Positions 26,015-38,415 of a DNA stretch of 64,000 nucleotides are shown here, in pieces (position 1 is the stretch's first letter; every line of letters starts with the position of its first letter). The stretch spans positions 34,861 to 98,860 of the forward strand of contig MSJH02000663.1 of NCBI GenBank assembly GCA_001931875.2, written 5' to 3'. A program made the position numbers and the translations under genes. Below the pieces are notes generated by a model. That model was given only the letters and a program-made list of their open reading frames with translations, was not told where the DNA came from and did no database searches. Source of the stretch: Byssochlamys sp. IMV 00236 (taxonomy: Eukaryota > Ascomycota > Eurotiomycetes > Eurotiales > Thermoascaceae).

Positions 26015-27163
26015 TATCAACGCATGAACTTGATCTCAAGACACACAAAGATCTAGCCTTGCGTTGTCTCAACAGCGCAAAAAGGAAAAGGAAGGGGTCG
26101 TAAGGATCGGGCCGAGCTGGCCTTGCAATAAGCTCTGCTCTTGAATGTTCTCTCGCTGGATCTGGTCTTTGGGTTCCCAAAGGATCTATAACAGGAACAT
26201 CGCTGCAGGAATCTAGAAAAGTGAGGGATAAGACATATAACCAGTATTCCCTGCCAGACCCCGTGCTGAGTAGGAGAGGGCAGTTAGTAATAGATGAATC
26301 AAAGTGAAAGAGAAGGAGGATTCTCGGAGCAAGCAACCATTAGTGACGATGGTTTGCGCGCGACCGATCACGGGTCGGCCCTGGAGGGCGGTGGTCAGGA
26401 CTTCATCCTACTAAGCCTCATCCGGAAAAGTGCCTGTTTGTCGGAGTCATGATTTTCCGGTCATAATCTGCCGCCCATCGTTGATTGGCTCGGTCGGCAT
26501 CTTTGGGGAAATACTCGGCGCCGACAAAAGTAGAGTAGAGAAGTAGAGAAGCAATAATCCAAGGAATAACTAACTATACACTTATTGTCCGCTTAGCAGA
26601 AAATATATTCTAAAAGGAGCTGCATAATCTCTAATGATCGAACACATGCAATGTATTTCTCTGCTCCAAACCGTGATGTGGAACCGGGTTTCGTAGCCTG
26701 TTTTCTATGTTCCCCACCATCGCAATGATTTCGGCGTCCAAGCATCTGGATACAACCAAGAGTTATAAGCTAGGCGGTGTTACTAGAAGCGCAGTACACT
26801 CTGGGGAGATGGGAGACGCGTTGAGGGGTGGACTTGGGAAATGAAAGTCCAGCGTCTACCCGGCTCCAGAGATAACGCCTTGACAAATAAATATCTGAAG
26901 ACCAGGCAAAGGAAAACGGCGGGGAGGATGACAAAGGGGCAATGGACCGAAAAATAGTTGAGGGAAAGGCAAGAGAAATGTATGGACCGAATTCCAGGTT
27001 TATCTGAACTGGCAACTTGGATTGAATCTGTCCCTGTTGCTCTACCATTTTATCTTCGTATCAGGCCTTATATCCATCATATCGACCTTCAAGGTCGCTC
27101 ATCGCCCCACGTCCCGTCAATAATTGACATCAATCCATCACATCATTGCCAGAAAGTGACTGC
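26015..27163. other. 1.1 kb intergenic region, sin3 promoter
   Basis: Promoter and leader of sin3 and the 3' flank of the PP2A subunit gene, both on the minus strand. Short GTAGAGAA repeats at about 26530-26553. Nothing else recognised. Confidence 0.5.
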
Positions 27164-29050
27164 TTAGAGCGCAGAGAAGACGAAGAGCTAGAAGATGGTT
27201 AGTTTCACAGCAATTGAACCAAGCCAGGCTGAGTGTGCCGGGAGGTGGGAAACTTACATTGTTGGTCGCGGCGATTGCAATACTATCCTCAAACGGATGC
27301 CAGCTCATATGTAGGATCTTCTTGTTGAAATCGATCTGGTCCGCGTCGGTCTCCTTCCTCATGCGTGAGCCAGGTCCCGCAGGGCTCCCAGCTCTCGAGC
27401 CACCCTTCTTGCCATTCTTGTTGATCGGAGTTGGCACTCCGACCTTCTTCGCCTTGAAAGCGGACTTATCCGCCTGCAATACCACCTCCGTGTCTTTATT
27501 AGGATCCGTCGGGTAAATCATGAAGTTGTTGTTGTAGCTTCCGGTCATGACGTTCTCGGCATCGCCTGAGAAGACGACCTCGAATTTATCAAAGATGCTA
27601 TCATTCTCGTATGTGTCGCATAGACGCGGTCGTAGATGTTCGTGGATAGGGATTGTCTTGATTGGTTGTCTCTCCATATTGACATCCCAGATCTTCACCG
27701 TCAGGTAATCTCTCGAAAGGATGTAGCGACCATCATGAGAGAATCGAACGTCAGAAATGGAGGAAATGATTTCGGAAAAGAAAGAACGGGAGGAGGCATC
27801 TTCTTCTTGTTCGAACACTGTAGTGATTAAATATCAGTTGTGCCCACCACCAAAAAGCCCGATTAGGTCTATGACTTACGTTTCTGGTGTTGGTCGCACA
27901 ATGCACTCTGCCTCATGTCCGCGAGCTTGATCGTTCCCTTGGAACTCGCGTACATAAACCAGTTACAGCTGGTCGGGTGGAATTCAGCAGCCGTAATCAC
28001 CTCTGTCAGCTCCTCCATATTAGCTGGTTTGATATCGACAATGTTGAAGCTCTGGTCCTGAATATTCAGATTCCATAGGTTGATTCGTAGATCGTCACTG
28101 CTGATGAATGTCTCGCCATCGCTGTTCACGGATATGCTGTTGATGTGGTAGGCGTGGGCATTCGCATAGGTCCTTCGGGGAACGGCTGCAACGACGGTGT
28201 CGTGGTGTGTCATTCGGGGGAGTTTCAACGCGGAGGGGTCCTTGAACGACACACGCGGTGCGCGAGGAGCACCACCTCCTCCCACAGCTCCGCCAGGAGT
28301 CAGTTCTGACGAGAGGTTGTTCTCCGCGACCACCTTCAGCGACTTGTCGAACACTTTCCACAGCTTTATCGTCTTGTCGTTGGTTGAGAGGAGGAAGTGG
28401 GAAGCGTTTTGTCGTCTACACCATTTTATCTTGTTGATCTTTTCTTCGATCTCTAACGATTTTAGGTAGTCGAATTCCGGCTCGTGCGACTGGAACTCTG
28501 TGTGGAACTTGTATTCGCATGTCTTTTTCTGTAGGGGTGATCAGAACAATCCTGTCCACAAAGACGATCTGGGGGTCGCTACCGTTTCGTTTCGCTCAAA
28601 CAGCACCACTCTTCCACCCTTATCTCCTGTGGCTAGGTAATTACCGGTGTGGTCGAACTCGACGGTTGAGATAATATCGGCTAAGATGCGGCAGCACACA
28701 TTAGTTTGCGCGGTCCAGAACAGAAGGGCAGGTAGAAATAAGTTCCAAATACGTACCCTCTGTGATATCTTCGACATCTCCCTTATCGCCAAAGCATCTA
28801 TCATCCTGGATCAGCAACGGATCGATCTTCCAATCATATTCAACGCAACGAGGGGAAGCGACGAGGCCATAGGCATCACTCTCCCCCACCATCCAGCATC
28901 TGCATGTAGTTCCAGAGATTCCTTGCCGATGTAGTCCATTTGAAGGTATCTGGCCCCGTCTCGCAGAAGAAAGCAACGTAGAAGTGTTTTTTGTCGGGAG
29001 ACTTACTGCGTAAACTTCCAGGTGGGAGTACCTGGATCTCCGTCTACCAT
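27164..29050 (-). CDS. pabA: PP2A B55 regulatory subunit (Cdc55/PR55), WD-repeat protein
   Basis: Substrate-targeting subunit of protein phosphatase 2A, acting in mitosis, septation and conidiation in fungi. Six exons: 29007..29050, 28757..28797, 28583..28680, 27880..28528, 27258..27817, 27164..27187, giving 471 aa. Splicing rebuilds the family sequence [20 protein letters not shown] and then [20 protein letters not shown], where three small exons meet. WD blades follow ([70 protein letters not shown]). The exon 2/3 donor after ERNET (GTAGCG) is weak but required. A fungal insertion rich in Gly/Ala/Pro (near [14 protein letters not shown]) and a second Lys/Gly insertion sit between blades. 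The last exon codes only LFVFSAL plus stop. Complete and apparently functional. Confidence 0.96.
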
Positions 29051-30211
29051 CTTTCAAGTACCACCCTTCGTCGGGTAGCGAACGGAAAAAATCAGAGTGT
29101 TTTTACTAGATAGTGCCACTGCGAGGAATGGTTCTGAGATGTGTTTCCTCTCAGGATTTCTGATATAAAGAGATGACGCCCGGTAGCCCCTCAGTAGCAA
29201 GCTGTAGCGTGTGCCGACGGAGACAAAAAAAGACGGCGCAACAGCGTCAAGAACAGGCGATTACTCCGCGAAACAAACTGGTTGGGAAATTCAGCGGATG
29301 GCTCAACACGGCGAACTGGACGTGGGAAGGGTTGGAGCAAGAGCACGATTGGGAGAGGGGGGGGGTTGATGTTGCGACGTCAGACAGGGCAGGGTCGGCC
29401 AACTCAGTCACTGCAACAGGCTGGAGGGACAAATGATGGACGGCCTGGAGAGCGAGATGCGACACTGCAACAACCGACCAGGAAGCGAAGAAGAACTCTG
29501 CGGGGGGAGGTATAATCCTCAGGAAATAGGGAATCTGGTGAGGCTGACCTGATGCAGCAACGCGGTTCTGTCGTGAGATTCCGGTCTTGGTTCGGTGTGG
29601 TTGAGGTGAGGCGGGTTCGTGGACGCTGGTGGGGAGTTTGCCCGAGATCCGGACCAGCTCGACGCGTGCGGCCGGCGGCTGCCAAACCTTTGTGACTCTG
29701 AAGCCTCCAAAGAGAGTGAACTCGCAGCAGAAACGGATCATCCCGGTCTTGGAAGGAATATATATTATATATAGCATTCCCCTCCTAGACAGCAGAACAA
29801 AAGCGCCTTTGTCTGGTGTTGTGCTCCTACAGACGGCGATCAGCGTGACGTCGAGCCACAGTCAAATATAGTTACTTCCAGACCTGGACCACCCGATTTC
29901 TCCTCCATAATAATATGGGGGAACCACTCACATGCCGGAATCGCTTCGTTTGCTGACTCTAAAGGTTATTTTAACCGAAATGCCGGATCGCTTTACTACT
30001 TCTCTATCTCTTGAAAGCTACTGACTACACTATTGAAGCATCTTCGTTGGTCTCATACCCTTTGGTCTCCCTTGGGCCGAATCACTTGGAATCATTACAG
30101 GATCTAGTGTTGACCTGGCACACAACTGCCAGTGTCAAACGGCTCTTCCTGTTTGGGGAATAAAACATCTCAGTCTACTAGCCACTCTATCTCTACTCGC
30201 AGTCATCGATC
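29051..30211. other. 1.2 kb divergent intergenic region
   Basis: Shared upstream region of the PP2A subunit (-) and the acidic protein (+). A 176-codon minus frame at 29247-29777 is low-complexity and lacks family motifs. G runs near 29360 on the plus strand. No feature accepted. Confidence 0.5.
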
Positions 30212-31291
30212 ATGTCTGAAAAAGAGAAAGGAAAGGAAGTGCGGAAAGCACCGCCATCCGATGCGTCGGACAAACCATCTGGACAAGGTACCTCAGGCAA
30301 TAAATCAATGGCCAGCAGAATCCAGGACTCTGCATCTGGTCTCCTCAGAAACGCCATCTCTGCTCCTGGGGCACATAGCCTACCTGCAGATCTAGCACAG
30401 TCCCTGGCAAACGGCAGCAAGGCCGGTTCATCTGCCCCGCGCGGACTCTCCGCCGGCTCATCAGCAGCAGCGGAAAGCTTTCTATCACAGGGTACGAGCG
30501 GGCTTGGTTCTACCGCATCAGAGCACGGTGCAAACAGCTCTGTTCCCGCACCGTTTCGATCAGGAGTGACACAGCAAGGCGGGTTTAGTCTGGATCCATT
30601 AGCCCAGGACGACTTCCAACGTGGCGTTGATAACAACTTTCTATACAACGACGTCGATGTTTCTGATGCAAAAGGGAAGGGGAAAGAGAGAGATCAAGAA
30701 GCCTCTTCAGACAGCGATCTGACGACATTCAACACCACGTGGGAAGCCCATCATCACGTACAAGAAACACATATCCCGATTACGCAAACTGCGCATCCAA
30801 CAATATTACCCTCTGACGGTTCCGCCGTCGTGTCCCTTCTCTCAGACCCATCTTTCCAACCTGAACTTCTGCCAACAGAAGAAGACCCAATTGACTCGAC
30901 AGACCTAGACTCAGCACCGCCATTAACGGCATCAGAGGTGCAGATTATCGAGTCCTTCCGGCGCCACCCATCGATGGCTTCAGGGACGCAGGGCCAGCAA
31001 CAGAGAATCACATCGACGAGCTTGATTCCCGATATCGATGCTTTCCTAGCCCAGGACTCCCCCGCCACAGACACAGCTGCTCTCCGTGACTCGGTCCTCC
31101 GGAATCTTCCTGGCGCAGGGGACTGGATGGCTGTCGAGGAAAGATATCACGACGAAGTCTGGGGACATCTGCGACCCGCCCTCGAAGCTGCGCAGAAAGA
31201 GATCGAGGAGAAGAAAGAGGGCGCCCCTCCGAGCGCGGAAGGCCCTGCTGTACGGAGGTTGCGGATGATCTTGCAACACATGCAGAAATGA
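30212..31291 (+). CDS. Ser/acidic-rich protein of unknown function
   Basis: Single exon, 359 aa, ATG at 30212 in MSEKEKGKEVRKA. Most of the chain is Ser/Ala/Gly-rich and predicted disordered by eye. Three stretches look constrained: FQRGVDNNFLYNDVDV (about 140-155), a His-rich FNTTWEAHHHVQET, and a C-terminal helical region (SVLRNLPGAGDWMAVEERYH to HLRPALEAAQKEIEE) ending RRLRMILQHMQK. The Trp-containing pieces (TTWEAHHH, DWMAVEERYHDEVW) resemble W-x3-(F/Y) peroxin-binding motifs, but I do not regard that as enough to name it a peroxin. No signal peptide or membrane segment. It shares an upstream region with the PP2A subunit gene. Confidence 0.75.
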   Translation: MSEKEKGKEVRKAPPSDASDKPSGQGTSGNKSMASRIQDSASGLLRNAISAPGAHSLPADLAQSLANGSKAGSSAPRGLSAGSSAAAESFLSQGTSGLGSTASEHGANSSVPAPFRSGVTQQGGFSLDPLAQDDFQRGVDNNFLYNDVDVSDAKGKGKERDQEASSDSDLTTFNTTWEAHHHVQETHIPITQTAHPTILPSDGSAVVSLLSDPSFQPELLPTEEDPIDSTDLDSAPPLTASEVQIIESFRRHPSMASGTQGQQQRITSTSLIPDIDAFLAQDSPATDTAALRDSVLRNLPGAGDWMAVEERYHDEVWGHLRPALEAAQKEIEEKKEGAPPSAEGPAVRRLRMILQHMQK

Positions 31292-32271
31292 ATATACTAT
31301 ATTTGGTCTGTATAGTATATATCTTCTTCTATATACCCTACTATTTTTTTTAATATGAACAAATAAGAAAAAAGACAGATTGTACGATATTGACAGTCTC
31401 AGGTGCATATTGATTCACAAGGGCGGAGGCCACACAGAATGTGTGACTAAAGACCTTGTATTTATTCATATGAGAATGTAAATAGATAGACATTGAAAAT
31501 AACAACGAACAGTGCTAAAGTACTCTCAACTCCTAGTAGTTTGTTTTGACTACATTATTATATCAAAGCACTAAACAAGATACCAATTTGCATTGGAAGT
31601 ATACATAAATACCAAATAACCTCTTTATGACCACAATTCTCTCCGTTGGGAGAACTTAGAGCGCAGGCGAAGAATAAATTGCATTGCGTGCATTTTTCGA
31701 TGGATGGACGGCCAAGGCAGCATAGCAGAACTACGAGTTCAGGTTGATACCCCGCGTTCTTTCCCGGTGGCTCCAGCTTGTGTGATTGCGAACGTTGAAT
31801 CAGGGGTGGTTGGCATGTGAGAGTGAGGTCGGGATGCGGGCTCTGATTTGAAGTAGGGTGCTCGGGGAGATTCTTGGGTTGAGGTCGGGCAAATACCCTG
31901 CAGGACATACGAGACCTGTAAAGCTATTGTTCTACTTCTCCCGAAAGAGTTGAGCTCCTCTAATACGATAGATGTCTACACGGAAGTGAAAGTCTGGAAT
32001 AAATACGTATTCATATAGGAGTACATCGCCCTGTTTCCAAGGGTCTTAGATCCGAGTATAACGTAGAGACATCGTGATATAGCAAATAGACATGAGAACA
32101 GAAGTAAGAAGCGGATGACATGGCCATAAGGATGTGTGACGGGCTCAATGTGTCAGTAGAGGGAGAGGCGTCGATGAGAAGACGAGACTGCGGGGCTTTT
32201 TTTGGCACGAAGTCCAAAGGTTTTCTGTTTTGATTCCGCAACTCAGGATGGAAAAGAGAGAAGGAAGATGC
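31292..32271. other. 1 kb convergent intergenic region
   Basis: Between the 3' ends of the acidic protein (+) and fumarate reductase (-). AT-rich, with TATATA stretches just after 31291. A 116-codon minus frame at 31558-31908 contains Cys pairs but no known arrangement. Nothing accepted. Confidence 0.5.
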
Positions 32272-34445
32272 TTAGTACTCGAGGCTAGGAGTCTGGCCCT
32301 GGACGCGGCCAATGACGATCTGCGCGGCGTACTTGGGGATAACCTCGTCATCGTGCAGCATCTCGAATTCTTCGGTGGCATCCCGACCCATGTGGCTGAA
32401 CAAGGCTTGAGCACCACCAGGGTGCTCATCCAGCCAGTTCGTCACATCCAGCACGACTCCCTTGACGACAATCCACAGGTCATCCTTCTTGTTGTGCTTG
32501 GCGACCTCCTCCATGCTGAATTCTTTCTCCGGAACCTTAAACTGGGAGATATCAGTCGGCTTCGACGGCTCAGACTTGCCCGCCGGCTGGGCAGTGGACT
32601 TGGCACCCTCAGACGCCGCGGCGGGAGTGTCCTGACCAGCGGAGGCAGGGGCTGTGACACGGGCGGAGGCAGGGTCCTTACCATCAGAACCAGCATTGTT
32701 CCACTCGACAGAGATCTTTCCGGGGGTCGACGGGTCAATGTGCAGAGAGATCTGGCCCAGGCGCTGCTGGGCGCTCGAAGCACCGCCTGACAGGACCTTC
32801 TGGAACAGATACTGGCTCGAGCTGTTACCGGCGACACGTCCGTAGACGACGCAGCCCAGCAGGGAGGAACCACCCAGGCGGTTGGCACCGTGCACACCAC
32901 CTGCCAGCTCACCGCAAGCGTAGAGCCCCTCGAAGGGCTGCTTCTCCGAATTCAGCACCTGAGCACGGTCGTTGATCTCAATACCGCCCATGGTGAAGTG
33001 CAGCACGGGCTCCATCAGAGCAACGTGGAACTCGTCGTCAATGCTGAAGGGCAGGTTGTGGAAGTACTTCTTGTTCCACGGGTCCTTCTTCTTGCCCTCG
33101 GCGATCTCGTTGTACTCGTCGAAGGTCTTCTTGAGAGCGGCTTCACCGCAGCCAATCTCCTTGGCCAGCTCCTTGCCGGACATCTTCTTCATGAGACCAC
33201 GGCCGGAGTAGTGGCGAGTGTGGAAGTCAAGGACCTTGGAGGCCTTGCTGTTGAGGACGAGGCGGATCGGCCACTTTCCCTTCTCTTTCTCCTCCCACAT
33301 CTTACCAGAGACGTAGTCACGGTGGCCGAGCTCGTCAGAGAAACGCTGGCCATCGGAGTTCAGCAGGAGACCACCCTCACCACGCAGAGCTGTAGACCAT
33401 TAGATAAATCTGAACATGAAAGATCCGTATGGTGAGCGAATAATAAAGACATACCTTCAGCAGCCAGGAACTTCCACTTGGAGGTCGGGTCCTTGGGGTC
33501 GATCAGACCGGTAGGGTGTACCTGGACCTTGTCCATGTCGATGCCGTTGGCACCGATGGCCATGAGCATCTTCTGACCATCACCAGTGGCGTGAGTACCG
33601 TTGGTGCTGGAAAGGCCATAGGTGTCTGGGCGCCACTTCTTCAGGAGGGAGTTCTCCCCAGTGAAGTCTGCGGCATAACCACCAGTGGCCAGAACGACAA
33701 CACCATCAGCAGTGTGAGTCTGTCCCTCGTACTCGTAGGTGACGCCAGTGATTGTGTTTCCTTCCTTGTTGAGGGAAGTGACACGGGCCTTCTTGAGGAC
33801 CTGGACACGGTGGGGCTCAGCCTCTGTGAGCTCCTCGAGTCTCTGCATCAGGGCGTATGTGATGGCCATGCCGGGGAACTTGGCATCGTGACCACGGTGC
33901 GTACGGGGAAAGGAGTGACCACTGCGCGTCTGTTAGTTGTGATCGTCCCAGATATGCAAACGGCTGTGCTCTGCTCACCCCAGTCGTGAGACCAGCGTCA
34001 GGTCGAGGTTAAAGACATCCTGCAGCCACTCGATAGCGGAAGCAGACTGGTAGGTGAGAACCTTGATCAAATCGGGACGAGCCTTGTCTCTGGCAGACTT
34101 GAGGGTGTCTTCGTAGAAAGCCTTGACGCTGTCCTGAATGCCAAGATCGACCTGCGTCCGCGTGAGGGCACCGTTGATACCGGAGGTGGCCTTTGTCGAG
34201 TTTCCGCCAAAGAAACCTGTCGCGCATTAGTTTAATTGGTTTGGCATGGTGATGCCAAAGCAAGGAGGACTCACTCTGCTTGTCGAGAACGAGGACGTTG
34301 CCGCCGTTCAGGTAGACGGTATGCGCGGCACTCAGACCGGACACTGTGAAGCAACCATCGTCAGCGCGGATCGGTAGGGAAGATGATGCGGGGAAAGCTT
34401 CTTACATCCACCACCGACAACAATGACTCTCTGGGACTGTGCCAT
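32272..34445 (-). CDS. osm1: Soluble fumarate reductase with C-terminal cytochrome b5 domain (Osm1/Frd1 type)
   Basis: Flavoenzyme reducing fumarate to succinate, reoxidising FADH2/NADH under low oxygen. Five exons: 34406..34445, 34275..34343, 33979..34216, 33455..33921, 32272..33389, giving 643 aa. The N-terminus holds the FAD dinucleotide-binding motif VIVVGGGLSGLSAAH, rebuilt across intron 1. Family landmarks: FFGGNSTKATSGING, GHSFPRTHRGH, GATGGGYAADF-type VLATGGYAADF, QVHPTGLIDP, LHFTMGGIEIN and GANRLGGSSLLGC. After a Ser/Ala/Pro linker comes a complete cytochrome b5 domain with the heme-ligand motif DEHPGGAQAL and a second His in FEMLHDDE. Yeast Osm1 lacks this domain; fusions are known in filamentous fungi. 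No strong targeting peptide is seen, so a cytosolic location is inferred. Confidence 0.95.
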
Positions 34446-36166
34446 GGTTACTGATGAAGGGATAGAGATGAAACAAGAAGCAAGCAAGGCAACCAGGAAA
34501 GTAGAGTCTGGGGAAAGGAGAAGGAAAGAAAGAAAGAAAGAGGACGATGACGGCGAAGAAATAGCAAGGGCCAGGGTATGGGCAAACAGGCAATCCGGGG
34601 TCGTTCAGCAGCCGACGCATGCTGGATGCGGCGCGTCACTCGGCCGAGGCTCGTCGGCTTGCGCTGTCACGCTGAATTATTACTTACGCCGTCCGTCACT
34701 GGTTCCACTAATTGCGTCGGATAATTATTACAATTCAATCCCATCTTCTCATGATTCTATCCACTGTAGATAGTGGTGGTGTTCCATCCTTGGGCCTTCA
34801 ATGGCTTCTTGCGGGGAAGTCGTCCGTCGATATCTACTACTTTCTTGCGGATGGGATACGACGGTAGTTAATCGAGCAGACTACTTAAGTAAGTAATGAA
34901 CTGTCTGTGCTGAAAGTCTGGAGAAGAAGTCTCAGCCCGGGGCATGTGAAATGCCAGCGACCATCACATGAATGTAATGGCTTATTCAGATGATTGATTG
35001 ATTATTTCTGAGGAGAATGTCACGCCATGTTTTACTAAGCTGGCCGGCTTGATTAGCGAGTCGATATGGAAATGTACCCATTCGCTATCCGAGGTTCCTG
35101 CCTGAGGCTGGGTACCAGTCTGTTCCAGCATGTTATTCACACAGAAGACCAAATATTATTGCCTGCAGTTTAACTATCCACAGTCTAGAGTAACTAGTTC
35201 GGTATTATATGTTATCTATATTATTCTCTCATCTACATCATAACTCCTTGGACGCATCGATCACTCGGACATCCATCACGTCTCTTCTCGCCCGAGAGAA
35301 GCAGTTAGTTAACTTAGATCCTCTGCTAGCTAGCCGCCGATCGACGTGGGGTATGGAGTAGTCTAGCGTTCTTCTCGGCCAACATAGATAGCGGCCCTGC
35401 CGTCATCATCTCGTCCTTTACTCCAGTTAATCATTACTAGGAGAAAAATACATATCTACAATAGATAGTAACAATCATCTGGAAAATAAATCACTGACAA
35501 TGATCCCAGCAATACTACTCGATATTCGCATACATTTATTCTTTTGTTCCTAGATCTAACTAATTGGCTATCACTACACCTAAATGCCCCCGATCGGCTA
35601 TTGAACTCCCTCCACCCGTCGGCAATTGCCCATCTAAACAAAACCACAAAGCCAAGAACATTAGTCTAGAGATCAATATACTCTATTCCCTACCAAAGCT
35701 GATTGAGTTCCGGGGAAGATTTAAATCCTTTCTTGAAACCATGTTCCTGGATTGCCGTATCGTAAAGAGTATGATTCGTGGGGAATTCTTTCATTGCACG
35801 GAAAATATATTTGCGGATCGGGTAGAGCTGTGTATGCCATATGGATTCCCGTAACGCAAGTCGGCTTTCCGTCCTTGGTTTGATTCAATTCCGACAGTGA
35901 CGCCGAGTACGGACTATGTAATTCATGTTTGGTGGTGAGCGACTGAGTTGCTGGTGGAGGTGACCGGAGGGTTGCTAAAATCGGATATCGAAGATACTGC
36001 TCTTCCCCTTTTCTCCAAGCTAAATCTAGAGGGAAAATACGCTGTTCCTGTTGGAGAATATAAAGACCGCAGCAGTTAATGGTATCGTCCTAAATATCTG
36101 CCATTCTCTTTTTAGTGGCTCGTTATCGACATGCCATTATCTGTAATCATCGCTCGTAAATTTCTC
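34446..36166. other. 1.7 kb intergenic region, fumarate reductase promoter
   Basis: Upstream of osm1 and 3' flank of csnD. Purine-rich leader (34468-34566) directly before the osm1 ATG. Short CTAGCTAG- and TAACTA-type repeats. No coding region recognised. Confidence 0.5.
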
Positions 36167-37494
36167 TCAATGCACCATCTGCGCAGCCACCAAATCCTGT
36201 AGTGATTGACAGAGTCAGCATATGTTCATCTGTCTCTACGGGGAAGGAAAGATCGTACCGGAAATGCATCAGATATGCTGGCTGCCACCCGCTCGACATC
36301 CTCTGCCAACCCTTGAACGCCGGCATCCCATAACCGCAGGTTCCTTCCTACGGTTCCTGTGCTGCCAACTCCCGTGATCCCTGAGTCGAAAAATATGATG
36401 CCGTCGATCTGGTCGATGCTCGCTTTTAGTCTTCCCTGTTCCACCATCCGCGCTGCGTATGCCTCCGCCTGATCTGCGGCCGTCATATCACCGTTGCCCT
36501 TGAGGCCAAGGATCGTACCCAGCGACTCCGTCGTAATGTTCTCGTAGAGCTTGCTTGCAGCAACCAGATTGTGCTCAATGACAGCCTTGTCCAGCACCGT
36601 CGAACCATCGGCCGTCTGCGCCAGCTGATGTGGTTGCAGCTTCTCCGCAAAGGCAGCAACCTCCTCTGGCGTCAGAAGCCGATCGAGGAACATCTTCTCC
36701 AGGATACCAAACTCATCCACGGACGTCGCACGGTCATCCTTGTATAGTCGCGCAAGCGTACGCGATCGCTGCGGGCCAGCAGGTGCGAGAACGGCGCAAA
36801 TAATCGCCGCTGAAAGGGCGTGCAGGCGATCCCCCTCATCGACTCCAGTAGCCAGACTGACATTATAGTATTCCTGACTTGCGTCCAGGAAGCGACGACG
36901 GGCATCGAGGATACGTGCCTGAGATAGCTGGAAGTGCAGCTTGAGCTCCGGGTCCTCGATCTTGCTGGGCATGTTCTTAATCTTGTTCAAGAACGCCTCC
37001 GCACTCGTCGTGTCATCCTCTTCCAGGTATAGCCTCAAGATTCGAATCCACATCCGGACCTTGGAGTCGTCAGAAACCAGACGCTGCGAGCTCTCCAGGT
37101 GGATTCCCTGCAGCGCCCGCGCCGCAGCGATGTACTCCTCCTGGGCTTCATAGGCATCCGCTAGGATCTCTCGTATCCGCGAATCCTGTTCTTCCACCGA
37201 TGCAGACCGTGACTGGAGCAGCGTAGTAGCGTGTTGGCCAACTTTGACCTTGGTTTCCGGGGAGAGGTCGCGCAGGACGTTGATGAATGCATCCAGAAGC
37301 GGGCGAGCTGCAACGATGCTGATATTCTCGCTGAGGATCGAGTCGAGGTAGTAGATGAGGTCTTGAGCGAGTTCATGTTCAGACGAGGTAGAGACAATCT
37401 GCGAGAGAAGGTCATTGTAGAGCTGTGGTTTGTTCTGCTGGTTCGGAGACGACTCGATCGCCGCCAAGGCGTCTGTGACTTTCTGTGAGGCCAT
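36167..37494 (-). CDS. csnD: COP9 signalosome subunit 4
   Basis: PCI-domain subunit of the COP9 signalosome, which removes Nedd8 from cullin-RING ligases and controls fungal development. Two exons, 36259..37494 and 36167..36196, give 421 aa, as expected for CSN4. The N-terminal half is a helical repeat array (LSQARILDARRRFLDASQEY region). The C-terminal PCI domain includes LAPAGPQRSRTLARLYKD, EFGILEKMFLDRLL, and the winged-helix part VIEHNLVAASKLYENI to DQIDGIIFFDSG. The last exon codes DLVAAQMVH plus stop, after a GTACGA donor and a CACTACAG acceptor; without it the frame would run on into RSFLPRRDR. Start is the only upstream ATG. Complete. Confidence 0.96.
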
Positions 37495-38415
37495 GACGAG
37501 TTAGATGGGAATAGAAGAAGCAGATGAAGAGATTCAGAACCAAACGAGGAGATGTGAGGACAAGCAGCGGGGTGTTAAGAAGACGTGACTAAAGAGGTTG
37601 TCTCTAGATACGGCCAAGTGCGGGACTTTGAAGCGAGGTTACCTAGTTAAGCTCCGCTTATCGATAAGGAAGCTCGATGAGGCTGTACTACTACAGTTAA
37701 TGCAACTTACCACGGCTTGACCTGTACTTCGAAAAGGAACCTTGGGACTTTTGGGAGAGAGATAAGTAATGAATGAATGAATGGAATTAATTATTATATC
37801 CATGTACTAACTACCTGTTTTGTATTGTTCTTCTGCACCTTTTTGTGACTACTGCTGTCAAACATAGCACACCGTTACAAAGTACTTTCTGGGAACCCGA
37901 CACCGTGGTATATGGAAGTATAGTACACTAGCAATAACAAGTTTCTAGAGATGTCTCCTAACGAAGTTAGTAAGGGACGTCCTGGAGCTGTAAGAAGGCA
38001 CATCATATTGTAGACTAGATAAGCAACGACGTCTGCAAGTCTCCATTGCAATAGACCGACTCTTCATTCAGAGCGTCATTCCCTGAAGCATATTGTAGGA
38101 CTAGAAATTCAACAATACAGATTATTGTATATGCCATTCTCCGAATAGTAAGGCCAAAACTGGCCGAATGTTGGTGAAGTGGCGGCGGCCACAGTCGACT
38201 GCGCTAGATGCCTTAGAGCCGCCCCACGCCGCAGCTCCAGGTCTTTCCTTCTCGGCGAGCTGCCTAGAACGCAGGTAATACTGGCATCCACCATCGCGTC
38301 TGTCATTTCCGCCCTCCACGCAAATACAACCGCTCTGCCTGTCTCTGTCTACAGCTTAGAAGCAGCTTACGGAGTTCGTCGCGCATCCTTCTCTTCACCC
38401 GGGCTCGCTGGCGCC
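37495..38415. other. 0.9 kb divergent promoter region
   Basis: Shared upstream region of csnD (-) and the TFIIF beta gene (+). The TFIIF frame is open upstream of its ATG to 38179, but without a convincing earlier start. Confidence 0.5.

Noticed and set aside
29247..29777. 176-codon minus-strand ORF between the PP2A and acidic-protein genes
   Set aside because: Low-complexity, Ser/Pro-rich, no motif, and located in a divergent promoter region; a shorter plus frame overlaps it.
31558..31908. 116-codon minus ORF with several Cys residues
   Set aside because: No known Cys spacing, AT-rich convergent intergenic setting, no homology recognised.
32890..33989. Plus-strand ORFs of 157-181 codons
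   Set aside because: Antisense of fumarate reductase exons.
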